A DNA stretch of 64,000 bases from Butyricimonas virosa. GTDB taxonomy: Bacteria; Bacteroidota; Bacteroidia; Bacteroidales; Marinifilaceae. Positions within the stretch are counted from its first letter, which is position 1. The number at the start of each line of letters is the position of its first letter. The stretch spans positions 3,596,001 through 3,660,000 of the forward strand of contig NZ_CP102269.1 in the NCBI RefSeq assembly GCF_025148635.1, given 5' to 3'. Below the pieces are notes generated by a model. It ran no database searches. It saw only the letters and a program-made list of their open reading frames with translations, and had not been told where the DNA came from. Positions 9,271 through 18,600 of the stretch are shown here, piece by piece. The position numbers and the translations under genes were made by a program.

Positions 9271-9879
9271 ATGACGGTAAAAATGATATTAGCTTGTATC
9301 GTGGCTCTCTTGGCGTTGGTAAACCCGGTACAGAAAGTTTTAATTGTTACTTCGTTGCAGGAGAGGTTTAGTCCTAAAGAACTTCGGTATATATCTATTA
9401 AATCATCTATTACTGCCGCGTTGATTCTGATCTTTTTTCTTTTCTTGGGAGAGGTAACCTTCAGTTACGTGTTCCATGTCGAGTTGTATTCTTTTCAAAT
9501 CACTTGTGGGGCCGTGCTGATGTATAACGGTCTATCCGGTTTGTTGAAAGGTTTTTTCTTGAAAGTGGACGAGCATATCAAATTAGCCGATCTGACCACG
9601 GTGCCTATTGCCATCCCGATGATCGCGGGACCGGCAACCATTACGGCAGCCGTCACGTTTCCCGTTCAATACGGGCGTGAGATCACGATTATAGCCATCT
9701 TGATCGCTTTGGTGGTAAATCTGTTTTGTATGTTACAAGCCCGGCGAATCGGGAATTTCTTGATTAAATACAATTTTATGAACCCGTTGATCCGGATTAT
9801 CGGGTTGATTGTTGCCACGATCGGGTTACAGATGATATTTGACGGAATCACGCTGTTTATAAAGACTTTGACCGTGTAA
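9271..9879 (+). CDS. MarC family integral membrane protein
   Basis: A 202-residue protein with about six hydrophobic helices and the MarC signatures LVNPVQK near the N-terminus and PIAIPMIAGPATIT in the middle. MarC proteins are inner-membrane proteins of unsettled function; the old link to multiple antibiotic resistance was not upheld. The frame is open upstream to 9082, but the extra residues are not MarC-like and a promoter box lies inside them, so ATG 9271 was chosen. The stop is one base from the convergent stop of the next gene. Confidence 0.87.
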   Translation: MTVKMILACIVALLALVNPVQKVLIVTSLQERFSPKELRYISIKSSITAALILIFFLFLGEVTFSYVFHVELYSFQITCGAVLMYNGLSGLLKGFFLKVDEHIKLADLTTVPIAIPMIAGPATITAAVTFPVQYGREITIIAILIALVVNLFCMLQARRIGNFLIKYNFMNPLIRIIGLIVATIGLQMIFDGITLFIKTLTV

Positions 9880-9880
9880 T

Positions 9881-10468
9881 TTAAGGTCTCCAATTAATAA
9901 TTCCGTTTGTAGGATGTGCCTTCCGCCAGTTTTGAAAAGCGGCATAATCGTGAATCCCGTCTTGGATGACGGCTTGATAGTACTCGATTCCCATGATTTC
10001 TTCAGTATCGGGAGTCTCGTACTTTAGTTTTAATATGGTTTCTCGGATTTCCGGTGTCAATACCGCCGAGATTCGTTCTGCCACTTGTTCGAAATACCCG
10101 TCATAGTAGGAACCTTTCAAAATGTGAATCATGTCGATTTGCCACAATTCATGATCGGTATCCTCGTACCACGCGTGCCATTCTATACAATGTTCGTCCG
10201 TGTCGATCAGGTTTTTGTATTCGATTCGTTTGATAGCCGGGTTGGCGGCCAGTTGCATGATGGCCTGGAAACTGATGGCCGGGGTTAATCGTGGGGTATA
10301 GACGTGGAAATCTATATCCCGGTGTTTCATCATCAATCCCATTTTTAATGACCCGACAAGATTGATTTCCGCCCCGATAGATTCCCAGATATTGATAATG
10401 TTAGTTGCTTGGACTATCTGTTTGGCTCGTTCTGTATTGCGAGCAGCAAGTTGTAATATCGTTTCCAT
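9881..10468 (-). CDS. Nucleotidyltransferase-fold protein of unknown substrate
   Basis: A 195-residue soluble protein. The segment GSLKMGLMMKHRDIDFHVYT (about 38-57) has the nucleotidyltransferase layout, GS followed by a DxD-type pair (here DID). A further acidic residue in WQIDMIHI may complete the metal site. The family is common in Bacteroidetes and sometimes carried under unrelated automatic names. Substrate unknown. It ends one base from MarC on the opposite strand, with no room for a terminator between them. Confidence 0.65.
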   Translation of the reverse strand: METILQLAARNTERAKQIVQATNIINIWESIGAEINLVGSLKMGLMMKHRDIDFHVYTPRLTPAISFQAIMQLAANPAIKRIEYKNLIDTDEHCIEWHAWYEDTDHELWQIDMIHILKGSYYDGYFEQVAERISAVLTPEIRETILKLKYETPDTEEIMGIEYYQAVIQDGIHDYAAFQNWRKAHPTNGIINWRP

Positions 10469-10664
10469 GTGTTCGTGATTGAGAACGCGAAAATAACAAT
10501 AAACTCTTTGAAAGCGGGTAAGAAGAAAGAATTTATTTTTTAACGTAAAATTGGTTTAAATTAACAATGCATTTCCGTGTTTTCCCCTTTTTCCTGCCGG
10601 GAAAGGGACGGGAGGCATGTAAGATGCTGGGGATCTTCGTGGTTCATTAACGACATTTTTTGTA

Positions 10665-10708
10665 AGTTACCGTAAAGTTACCGTAAAGTTACCGATAAGT
10701 TACCGTAG
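10665..10708. repeat. Four tandem 11-bp repeats (AGTTACCGTAA)
   Basis: Units are AGTTACCGTAA, AGTTACCGTAA, AGTTACCGATA, AGTTACCGTAG, end to end. An 11-bp period is close to one helical turn, so the copies face the same side of DNA, as in an array of protein-binding sites. Confidence 0.75.
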
Positions 10709-10841
10709 TAACACGGTGACTTGATATTCACGATTCGGTAATTTTCCCCAAAAAATGTAAATTTACAGTTAAGGTGCCTTTAAGCATTATTGAAGGTTTA
10801 TCGAATCATTCAAGCGGGGATAATATGCACGAGAAAAAAGG

Positions 10842-10880
10842 AAACCGTGTCACCGGGCAATCAAACGGTGACACGGTTTT
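10842..10880 (-). terminator. Terminator of the methyltransferase gene
   Basis: A perfect stem of about 13 bp, ACCGTGTCACCG with CGGTGACACGGT. On the minus strand it is followed by TTTCCTTTTTT, and it begins 17 bases after the stop of the methyltransferase gene. Confidence 0.8.
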
Positions 10881-10896
10881 ACCTGAATCTTTCTTT

Positions 10897-11673
10897 TTAT
10901 TTATTTTTCATCCCGATATAAAAGACATAGCCGTAGTAACTTTTGTATTTCCGGTAATAGTCTATTTCATCCAATTCCCGTTGTACTAATTGTTGGGCAG
11001 GTGTACTGTTTTTATATTTTTCCAAGAAGAGAGGAATGTTTTCTTGCATGGGTTTGTAAAAACAATCCAACCAACAATATTCAGGTAAAATGAAATGGGC
11101 TACCGGGGTGTATCCGGTTTCTTCCATTTTCTTGATTTTATTGGAAATGGTGTCAATTTCGGCATAATTAAAATTCCAGAATTGCTCAATCTCATCCGGT
11201 CGGGTATCCGTGAGCCAGGAAACTTCCGAGACGGCGATCATTCCTCCCGGTTTCAGGAATTGTTTCCATTCCCTTAGACCTCTTTCGAATCCGATATTAT
11301 AGATGGAGCCTTCCGCCCAGATTAAATCTAGTTCTCCGGGTTCAAAAGGTAGGTTTTCCATGGAAACTGCAATGCCGGAAATCCGGTCGCTGAGTCCATG
11401 ACAAATGGCACGTTCCTTTAAAAGTGTGATCATCTTCGGGAATAAATCGATTGCCGTGATCTGTCCTTTCGTGTTTTCGGCAAGCGTGATGGTTTGTCCA
11501 CCGCTGCCGCAACCGATATCGGCAATTTTGGCGTTATCTGATAATTCCCCGATAAAGCTCAAGGCTTGTCGGGTGACTTGTTGACTTCCGGGACCTTGAC
11601 GGTTTAGACGTGAAAAAAAGTCTACGATCATGTCAAAGTCGAAGTCTGCTACTAATTGTAATTCCTGTTCCAT
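10897..11673 (-). CDS. Class I SAM-dependent methyltransferase
   Basis: A 258-residue soluble enzyme. SAM-binding motif I is DIGCGSGGQT (about 57-66), followed by an acidic residue at the end of strand 2 (TAIDLFP) and motif LKPGGMIAVSEV (about 143-154). It belongs to the broad Methyltransf_11/25 group; the substrate cannot be inferred. Single gene with its own terminator downstream; 209 bases separate it from the urea transporter gene, with no recognisable feature apart from AT-rich sequence. Confidence 0.82.
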   Translation of the reverse strand: MEQELQLVADFDFDMIVDFFSRLNRQGPGSQQVTRQALSFIGELSDNAKIADIGCGSGGQTITLAENTKGQITAIDLFPKMITLLKERAICHGLSDRISGIAVSMENLPFEPGELDLIWAEGSIYNIGFERGLREWKQFLKPGGMIAVSEVSWLTDTRPDEIEQFWNFNYAEIDTISNKIKKMEETGYTPVAHFILPEYCWLDCFYKPMQENIPLFLEKYKNSTPAQQLVQRELDEIDYYRKYKSYYGYVFYIGMKNK

Positions 11674-11882
11674 AATTGTGATAAATATATGTGATTATAT
11701 GGTGAATCCCATAAAAATGATTTCCGGGTAAGAAAACCGGATAGGAAAATCCAGCCTGAAAGGATTCGGGCTGTTAATTATGCATTTATCTTCTTAGAAT
11801 TTGTTGTTTTCAAAAAGCGATATTTTATTTGTTGTCGCAAAGATAGATATTTTCTTGAAAATAAATAGATTATTAATTGGGT

Positions 11883-12734
11883 TTATTTTCTAGAAGACAG
11901 GTGTTGCAAACACAGCATGATCCAGACGGCAACCACGAATGGGGCGGTCAATGTCGTGATTCCTGCATACATTCCTGTAATTTGTATTCCTGTTGACAGG
12001 AGTATGGCCAAGGTGGCCCAAGCTATGCTTTTGAAGGTTCGGTTTCCAAGGGCTATACTACAAAGTACTCCGTTATATCCGAGTAATCCGGCATTGAATG
12101 CGGAGAAATCGGTTGTCAAGGGCAGGACGACGAGCAAAGGCAGAAAGGCTCCCCAAACCGTGTAAACTGTTTGTATCCGGGAATTGACAAGGATACCGAT
12201 CAAGAAAAGTAACCCGGCAAGAATATTTCCTCCTTGAAACATGACCTGCCCGATGTTCAGGCAGAATGCTTTCGGTAGATGAGCTACTGCCTCGGAAACA
12301 TGGGGTATTGCGGGCAATAGGAGAGTGGGGAAAAGGTAAAGGTTCCCCAATAATAGAATCCATACCGTAATGATAAATGGTGCCGTGAAACCCGGAACTG
12401 TTTTCTGGCGATTGAATAACCGGGTGATCCAGGTGGAAAGGGCAGAGCCGAATAGTAATAAGAACATGGAACTAATGTTTATTTCCATGAACACTCCAAT
12501 GGCGATACCAACCAATGTACCATTAAAACCGTAGAGGCCGTTCCGAATGTCTTCCCGTGAGTATTTGCACAGGCAGGCGGTTAACGTGCTAACGATGTTT
12601 CCTGCTAAAGCGAGTAATGCCAGTATCCAAGAGTTGCAGGCTATCCCGGCTAACATAAGAAGTCCCGACAAGGCGTTATTCTGGAACATCACTTGCCCAA
12701 TACCCCGGGCTATGATAAATAGTCCTTCTTTCAT
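11883..12734 (-). CDS. Urea transporter family protein
   Basis: A 283-residue polytopic protein with an internal repeat typical of urea transporters: each half has GIGQVMFQ/NIGQVMFQ followed by GLLxLxGI and then a GFNGTLVGIAIG or GYNGVLCSIALG segment. These line the two half-pores of the UT fold. No urease genes are in the window, so urea use would depend on genes elsewhere. It starts 26 bases after the NudC stop and so is probably co-transcribed with it. Confidence 0.85.
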   Translation of the reverse strand: MKEGLFIIARGIGQVMFQNNALSGLLMLAGIACNSWILALLALAGNIVSTLTACLCKYSREDIRNGLYGFNGTLVGIAIGVFMEINISSMFLLLFGSALSTWITRLFNRQKTVPGFTAPFIITVWILLLGNLYLFPTLLLPAIPHVSEAVAHLPKAFCLNIGQVMFQGGNILAGLLFLIGILVNSRIQTVYTVWGAFLPLLVVLPLTTDFSAFNAGLLGYNGVLCSIALGNRTFKSIAWATLAILLSTGIQITGMYAGITTLTAPFVVAVWIMLCLQHLSSRK

Positions 12735-12760
12735 TGTACAACTAACTGGGGTGGTAAAAA

Positions 12761-13594
12761 TTACTCTTGATGATTTCTAAAATACTCTATCATTTCACTG
12801 GTAAGACTAATGTCTGATTCAGAAACCGGAATGTTTTCCCGTTCAAACCATTCGGCTAAGGCCAGTTCCTCCCGGTCAAGCGTGATGCTGTCGTCTCCTT
12901 CCACTTCTGCAAAAAAGCCCATTAAAAGCGTGTCGGAGAATGACCACGGTTGACTTTTGTAGTATCTGAGGTTTTTAACGTGTAATCCGACTTCCTCCAT
13001 GACTTCCCGTTTCACCGTTTCTTCAATGCTTTCGCCGATCTCGGTAAACCCGGCGAGCAGGGCGTAGCGGGTGTATTCCCGGTTGGCGTATTTGGATAAC
13101 AGGATTTTATTCCCGTTTGTGACAGCGATAATCACGGCGGGCATGATTTTCGGGTATTCCGTGTTATTACATTTCTCGCAGTATAGCATTCGTTCTTTAT
13201 CGTGACGTACGAGCCGGTTCCCGCAATGACTGCAATAGCGGTGGTTGTCGTACCATTTGTAGAGGCTGTAAGCCGTGATCCCGGCAAAAGCCAGGTGACG
13301 GGGATTACTCGTTCGGAAAATTCCGGTGTCTTTCATTTCGAATTCCGGTTGTTCTTCCGGGAGGTGATTGACCAGATAGAAACACTCGTCATCAATGGCA
13401 AACAAGTAAATAGCTTCCTGATAGATTTCCTCCCGCACGTCGGTTAATTCTTCGAAACGGGGAAAACGTAGGGTCGGGCTGTCTTTGCCAACCAGTATGG
13501 AATGTCCGTTGAAGTACAGGGCGTAATTTGTTGTTTCAGGACGTTTGGTTTTGTAAGCGTTCGAAAACGTGCGGGGAGCTATATCTTGAATCAT
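12761..13594 (-). CDS. nudC: NADH pyrophosphatase (NudC-type Nudix hydrolase)
   Basis: Hydrolyses NAD(H) to NMN(H) and AMP, and in related proteins removes NAD caps from RNA. It has a four-Cys zinc ribbon (CSHCG and CEKC) followed by a Nudix box with the pattern GFTEIGESIEETVKREVMEE; the SQPW(S/P)FS motif of NudC is present as SQPWSFS. The ATG at 13594 (MIQDIAP) is preferred over the longer frame beginning TTG at 13639, because that TTG lies inside the predicted -7 box. First gene of a two-gene unit with the urea transporter. Confidence 0.88.
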   Translation of the reverse strand: MIQDIAPRTFSNAYKTKRPETTNYALYFNGHSILVGKDSPTLRFPRFEELTDVREEIYQEAIYLFAIDDECFYLVNHLPEEQPEFEMKDTGIFRTSNPRHLAFAGITAYSLYKWYDNHRYCSHCGNRLVRHDKERMLYCEKCNNTEYPKIMPAVIIAVTNGNKILLSKYANREYTRYALLAGFTEIGESIEETVKREVMEEVGLHVKNLRYYKSQPWSFSDTLLMGFFAEVEGDDSITLDREELALAEWFERENIPVSESDISLTSEMIEYFRNHQE

Positions 13595-13636
13595 ACCTTG
13601 ATTTATATTATCATTGAACGATTTGAATTCGGGGGG

Positions 13637-13644
13637 CAAAGGTA
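13637..13644 (-). promoter_or_regulatory. Promoter -7 box for nudC - urea transporter
   Basis: TACCTTTG on the minus strand, 43 bases before ATG 13594. It sets the shorter NudC start. Confidence 0.55.
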
Positions 13645-13698
13645 TGAAATTGTTGTTACTTTATTCTACTTGTTTTTGTCTGTTTTAAATGAAATCTT

Positions 13699-13706
13699 TA
13701 TATTTG
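13699..13706 (+). promoter_or_regulatory. Promoter -7 box for the first ECF sigma gene
   Basis: TATATTTG, matching TAnnTTTG, 22 bases before the sigma factor start. This suggests basal expression by the housekeeping sigma factor. Confidence 0.5.
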
Positions 13707-13727
13707 CTTTTGGGTAGCATATAAGGT

Positions 13728-14291
13728 ATGGAGTTTGGTGATGCAAAATTAGTTTATAGGCTGAATCATAAAGATGATAAAGTATGGGAAGAGTTATTCA
13801 ATTCTTACTATGAGAGTTTATGTAATCATGCCTATCGTATTTTATTGGATGAGAGCGTGACGGAGGATATCGTGCAGGAGGTGTTCGTGAAGTTGTGGGA
13901 TGGACGGGCTGTATTTGAAAATGAAAAAGCTTTAACTGTTTATTTGTATCGTTCGGTTACGAATAATGCCTTGAAGTATTTACGGGATCGGGATGTGGAA
14001 GAAGCCCGATTGAAATTGTGGAGCGAGGTGGAACAGGAAATGACCGAAGAGGACTTTTCCAGTGTGGTGCGGGAAGAGGTGCTACGGAAATTGCGGGAAT
14101 TAATCGAGCTGTTGCCGGAAGAACGTAAAAAGATTATCTTGATGAGTATGGAGGGAATGAGCGGGGAGGAGATTGCGACCCAATTAGGCGTAACAATTCA
14201 TACTGTGAAGCAACAGAAATATAGGGCTTATAAGTTTATAAAAGAGCAACTTGGTAGTTACTGGTCTGTTGCGATGATATTTTTTCTTTAA
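13728..14291 (+). CDS. ECF RNA polymerase sigma factor (SusCD-locus regulator)
   Basis: A 187-residue sigma-70 family factor with region 2 at about 22-85 (EDIVQEVFVKLWD) and region 4 at about 120-175 (LPEERKKIILMSMEGMSGEEIA, a helix-turn-helix). It is followed 68 bases later by a FecR anti-sigma gene and then susC with an STN domain. This is the standard Bacteroidetes trans-envelope signalling set, in which the outer-membrane transporter signals through FecR to free the sigma factor. Confidence 0.9.
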   Translation: MEFGDAKLVYRLNHKDDKVWEELFNSYYESLCNHAYRILLDESVTEDIVQEVFVKLWDGRAVFENEKALTVYLYRSVTNNALKYLRDRDVEEARLKLWSEVEQEMTEEDFSSVVREEVLRKLRELIELLPEERKKIILMSMEGMSGEEIATQLGVTIHTVKQQKYRAYKFIKEQLGSYWSVAMIFFL

Positions 14292-14359
14292 AAAAATCTC
14301 TTTTTCTTGTTATACTTTTTTCTTTTTTCGGATTTAATAGATGAATCCAAGATGAAAGA

Positions 14360-15547
14360 ATGATGAAACGTAATGGTCATAGTGTTTTTGAAATAACTCG
14401 ACAGGTTATCCGAAATTTTTTTAATGAAGATGACGAGAGAACAACACGAGAATTTCAGCAATTAATTCGGGAAGCGGGATTGTTGAATAACGCTTCGGAA
14501 TTGGAGAGCAAGGAACAATTAATTACATGGTTGGCGGAGCCCTCCCGTTTTTCCTCGAAAGATGCTTATCGTAAATTTTATCAACATGTGAGACAGAAAC
14601 AAAAAGTGCGAATGTTGCGAAACTTTAGAGTAGCTGCTTCCTTTTTGCTGATTTTGGCTTTGGGTGGGGTTGCTTATTGGCTAAATGATTTCTGGGATAC
14701 GGGGAATGGTCCTAAGCTGATGGAGGAGATACACCCGATCATGTCTAAAGCGTATATTATGATGGATGACGGTACGTGTATGGTTTTAGGAAAAGATGAG
14801 GGTGAGGTGTTGGAAGCTGACGGGACAAAGATTGTACGAGATTCAACGAAAGTGAAATATACATCAGAGAATGACAAAGAAACAAGTAAAATAGCTTATA
14901 ATGAGTTGAATGTTCCCCGGGGAGGGGAGTATGCGTTGGAGTTGTCGGACGGGACGAAGGTATGGGTAAATGCGGATTCACGACTTAAGTATCCCATTCG
15001 TTTCCGTGAAGAGTGTAGGGAGGTATATTTGTTGACGGGGGAGGCCTATTTTGAGGTTGCCAGAAATGAAGCGAAACCTTTTTGGGTACATACTTCAAGG
15101 GGAAGTGTGAAGGTGTTGGGTACGGAATTTAATGTTCGCGATTATCCGGATGAACATCAGGTTGTTGCCACGTTAGTAAATGGGTCCGTGCAGTTTAGTG
15201 ATAAGAATAAATCGGGACGACAGGTTATTTTGCAGCCCGGATTTCAAGTTGTGGTCGATTCTTTAAGAAGGGATTGGGAGGTACGAAAGGTGAATCTGGA
15301 GGAATATGTCGGGTGGCGTAACGGTCTGTATGTGTTTAGTCATTTGACTTTAGAAGAGTTAATGAAGATCGTGGAGCGAAATTATGATGTGACGGTTTTC
15401 TTCGCGAATGAAGAGTGTAAAAAACTCGTTTTCTCGGGGGATTTGCAGAAATATGAAAAGGTAGAATATTTCTTACGGTTTATGGAGACGGGGGGAGATG
15501 TCCGGTTTGTGGTGAAAGATCGTACGATTACAGTGTATAAAAAATAA
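14360..15547 (+). CDS. FecR-family anti-sigma factor
   Basis: A 395-residue inner-membrane anti-sigma factor. The cytoplasmic N-terminal part (about 1-85) would bind the sigma factor. A single transmembrane helix is at about 90-108. The periplasmic FecR domain (about 185-290) contains VPRGGEYALELSDGTKVWVNA and GEAYFEVARNEAKPF, and a DUF4974-like C-terminus follows (about 315-390). ATG 14363 is an equally possible start. Partner of the sigma gene just upstream. Confidence 0.9.
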   Translation: MMKRNGHSVFEITRQVIRNFFNEDDERTTREFQQLIREAGLLNNASELESKEQLITWLAEPSRFSSKDAYRKFYQHVRQKQKVRMLRNFRVAASFLLILALGGVAYWLNDFWDTGNGPKLMEEIHPIMSKAYIMMDDGTCMVLGKDEGEVLEADGTKIVRDSTKVKYTSENDKETSKIAYNELNVPRGGEYALELSDGTKVWVNADSRLKYPIRFREECREVYLLTGEAYFEVARNEAKPFWVHTSRGSVKVLGTEFNVRDYPDEHQVVATLVNGSVQFSDKNKSGRQVILQPGFQVVVDSLRRDWEVRKVNLEEYVGWRNGLYVFSHLTLEELMKIVERNYDVTVFFANEECKKLVFSGDLQKYEKVEYFLRFMETGGDVRFVVKDRTITVYKK

Positions 15548-15578
15548 GACAGGAGTGCCTTGGCCCGGAACTCCCGTC
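15548..15578 (+). promoter_or_regulatory. Hairpin between fecR and susC
   Basis: GACAGGAGT pairs imperfectly with ACTCCCGTC over a 13-base loop, directly after the fecR stop. No U-run follows, so it is a weak attenuator or processing hairpin rather than a clear terminator. The second locus has an equivalent hairpin at 62665-62701. Confidence 0.4.
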
Positions 15579-15616
15579 TGATTGCTATAATTGTCTATAA
15601 TTAAACATTCAAATTT

Positions 15617-18600
15617 ATGAAAAAAAATTGGATTATTAGGTGTGGTGTACCTATCCATGTCTTAAAAAAAGTTTTTTTGGTTATGAAATTGACTTTTTTA
15701 TTAATGATCATGCTTCAGGTTAGTACTTGGGCAACAGGATTTTCTCAGGAAAGTAGAGTGTCTTTGCAGATGAAAGATGTTTCTTTAGAAAAGGTTATAT
15801 TAGAATTGCGTGACCAGACGGGAATACGTTTTTTCTATAGCATTGATAAGATTAAATCTATTGAGCATCTTTCTATTATTGCTACAAATGAGATGTTGAA
15901 AGATGTGTTGAATCGTTTATTGGAAGGAACGGGACTTACTTATACTCTTTTGGATAATGTGATTGTAATTAAGGATATCACGGAGGTTGATCAAGTGAGG
16001 AGAGCTGTCCGATTGAAGGGATGGGTCGTGGACGAGAAAAAACAAGCTTTACCCGGAGTTACAATTAAATTGATGGGTACTTCTGTCGGGACAGCCACGG
16101 ATAGCCGGGGATGGTTCTCTATTGTTTTGCCGGTCACGGAGGGACGATTGGAATTTTCCTTTGTAGGTTTTTCCACTCAGATTGTTGATTTTAACAGGAC
16201 TTCGGAGAGGGACACGATGCGGGTGATTCTGAAAGAAAATGTAGTTAACATGGATGAAGTGGTGGTAACCGGGTACCAGTCCGTGAAGAAGAAGGCTATG
16301 GCCGGTTCTTTCTCGAAAGTGGAAGCGAAAGATTTGGTGATGACGGGTTCCCAGACGTTAGAGCAAATGTTGCAAGGTAAATTACCGGGTGTTATGGTTG
16401 TCAATCAGAGTGGACTTACCGGAACCCGGCAGAAAGTGCGGGTGCGAGGAACTTCGACGTTGGTAGGGAATGCCGAACCGGTTTGGGTGGTAGACGGGAT
16501 TATTCAGCAGGATCCGCTACCTTTCAGCACGAGTGAGTTGACCAATATTGGTGATGATAACATGGATATGATCAAGAATTTTATCGGGGGTGCCATATCT
16601 TGGTTGAATCCAAATGATATACAGGATATTACCGTGTTGAAAGATGCGTCCGCGACGGCTATTTACGGAACGAAAGCGGCTAACGGGGTTATCGTGATCA
16701 CGACGAAAAAAGGGGAACGAGGACGATTGGCTTTGAGTTATACCGGGAATTTTTCAGTAGGAGAAAAATTGGATTATGACAAGTTGGAAATCATGAATTC
16801 CAAACAACGGGTAGATCTTTCTCGCGAGGCTTACCAGCGTGGAGCTCAAGTTCCCAATGATAAAATCGGTTATATCGGTTTGGCATTGGCTTATCAGCGT
16901 GGTGAGATTTCTTTTGAAGATTTTAATAATGGTGCTAAGAAATTGGAATCCGTGAATACGAATTGGTTTGATGTTCTTTACCAGACACCGTTTTCTCATT
17001 CTCACTCGTTGAGCTTTTCCGGTGGTAATGATAATTCAACTTATTATGCTTCTTTGGGGTATTCTAATAATGAAAATACGGCTAAAGGGAATTCGCAAAC
17101 TTCTTATACCGGTCGTTTAAATTTGAGCTCTACGTTTTGGAACAAATTGAGACTGAATGTAGCTTTGTCTGGTTCTCATGCAGAGACAAGTGCTTTTGCT
17201 AGTGGCGTGGACCCGTTTAGTTATGCAATTAATACCAATCGGGCGATTGCTTGTTATCAGGAAAATGGTGATTTGTTTTACTACGATAACGATGGGCGAG
17301 GCTATGATTATAATATTCTGAATGAATTAAAGTATTCGGGTAACGAGAATAGAAGCCGGAATTTGAATATTAGTGTGGATGTTCGTTGGACGATGATGGA
17401 GGGGTTGGTGTTTGCTACCACGTTGGGGGGGAATACAACCTCAACTTTTGGAGAGACGTGGTTTACGGAACGAACGAATTATGTGGCCAGATTACGCGGG
17501 TATAATTATGGCGAACATGATGTATATGATGAGGAATTTAAATTGTCGAGATTGCCTTATGGAGGTGTGTTAACCGTGGATGAAAATGAAAGTTTCAATT
17601 ATAGTTGGCGGGGGCAGTTTGAGTATGTGAAAAATCTTGGGCGTCATTCGATCAACGTGATGGTTGGGGGAGAACTTACGAGTAACAAGTATAAATCTTA
17701 TTCTCAGACGAATTATGGATATATGCCCGAACGCGGGTTGTCGTTTGTCGATGTGCCCTTGGGGACTCGGCCCAGTTCGGACGTGAATTATACGTTGAAC
17801 GATGCCTATGCACGTACAAAACCTTCGGTTTCCAAGTCGTTGAGTAATACAATATCTTATTATATATCCGGTTCGTATATGTTTGATAATCGGTATGCTT
17901 TTAATTTCTCGGTAAGAGGTGACGGTTCCAATCGATTCGGTCAGGATGAAAAAGAAGAATATTTACCGGTGTGGTCTGTTGGGGCGCGATGGAACGTGAC
18001 GGATGAGCATTGGTTGCAAGGTCAGGATTTGTTGAATAGTCTGTCTTTATCCGCTACTTTCGGGTATCAGGGAAATGTGGTAGATAACGTGAGTTCCAAT
18101 TTGATTGCAAGGATATTGCCTTTAGATACGGAAACGGGTGAATTCAAGATGACTTATACGAAGTTACCGAATCCCGATTTGAAATGGGAAAAGACAAGAT
18201 CTGTTAATCTAGGGATTAATTTTAGTATTTTGCGTAGTAAAGTGAACGGGTCGTTCGAGTACTATTATAAGAAAACAAGCGATTTGATCACGCAACGGGA
18301 GATCCCTTACGAGAATGGTGAGCATTCCATGTACGTGAATGGCGGTAACATGAAAAATTCGGGTTGGGATTTATCATTCAGCCTGGTTCCGGTGCGGACG
18401 AAGGATTTTGTGTGGAGTTTGGGATTTAATACTTCTAAAGTGAACAATGAGGTGAATTCGGAGTTTGAGCCGAGGGGGGATTGGAAAGAGGTGATAGGTG
18501 GAAATTATAATAAAAAAGGTTATCCTATATCCAGTTTTTGGGCATTTCGTTTTGCCGGCTTAAATCCTGAGAATGGCGGACCTTTGTTTGATTTGTCAGG

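Larger units (their letters stand above)
10469..10896. other. 428-bp non-coding gap with direct repeats and a terminator
   Basis: No convincing gene. The gap holds four tandem 11-bp repeats (10665-10708) and a strong hairpin (10842-10880) that terminates the methyltransferase gene on the minus strand. The part next to 10468 should contain the promoter of the nucleotidyltransferase gene, but only imperfect TAnnTTTG matches are present. Confidence 0.6.

Noticed and set aside
10665..10708. CRISPR array
   Set aside because: Repeats are 11 bp with no spacers, and no cas genes are in the window.
13595..13639. Longer NudC starting at TTG 13639
   Set aside because: The TTG is inside the predicted promoter box.
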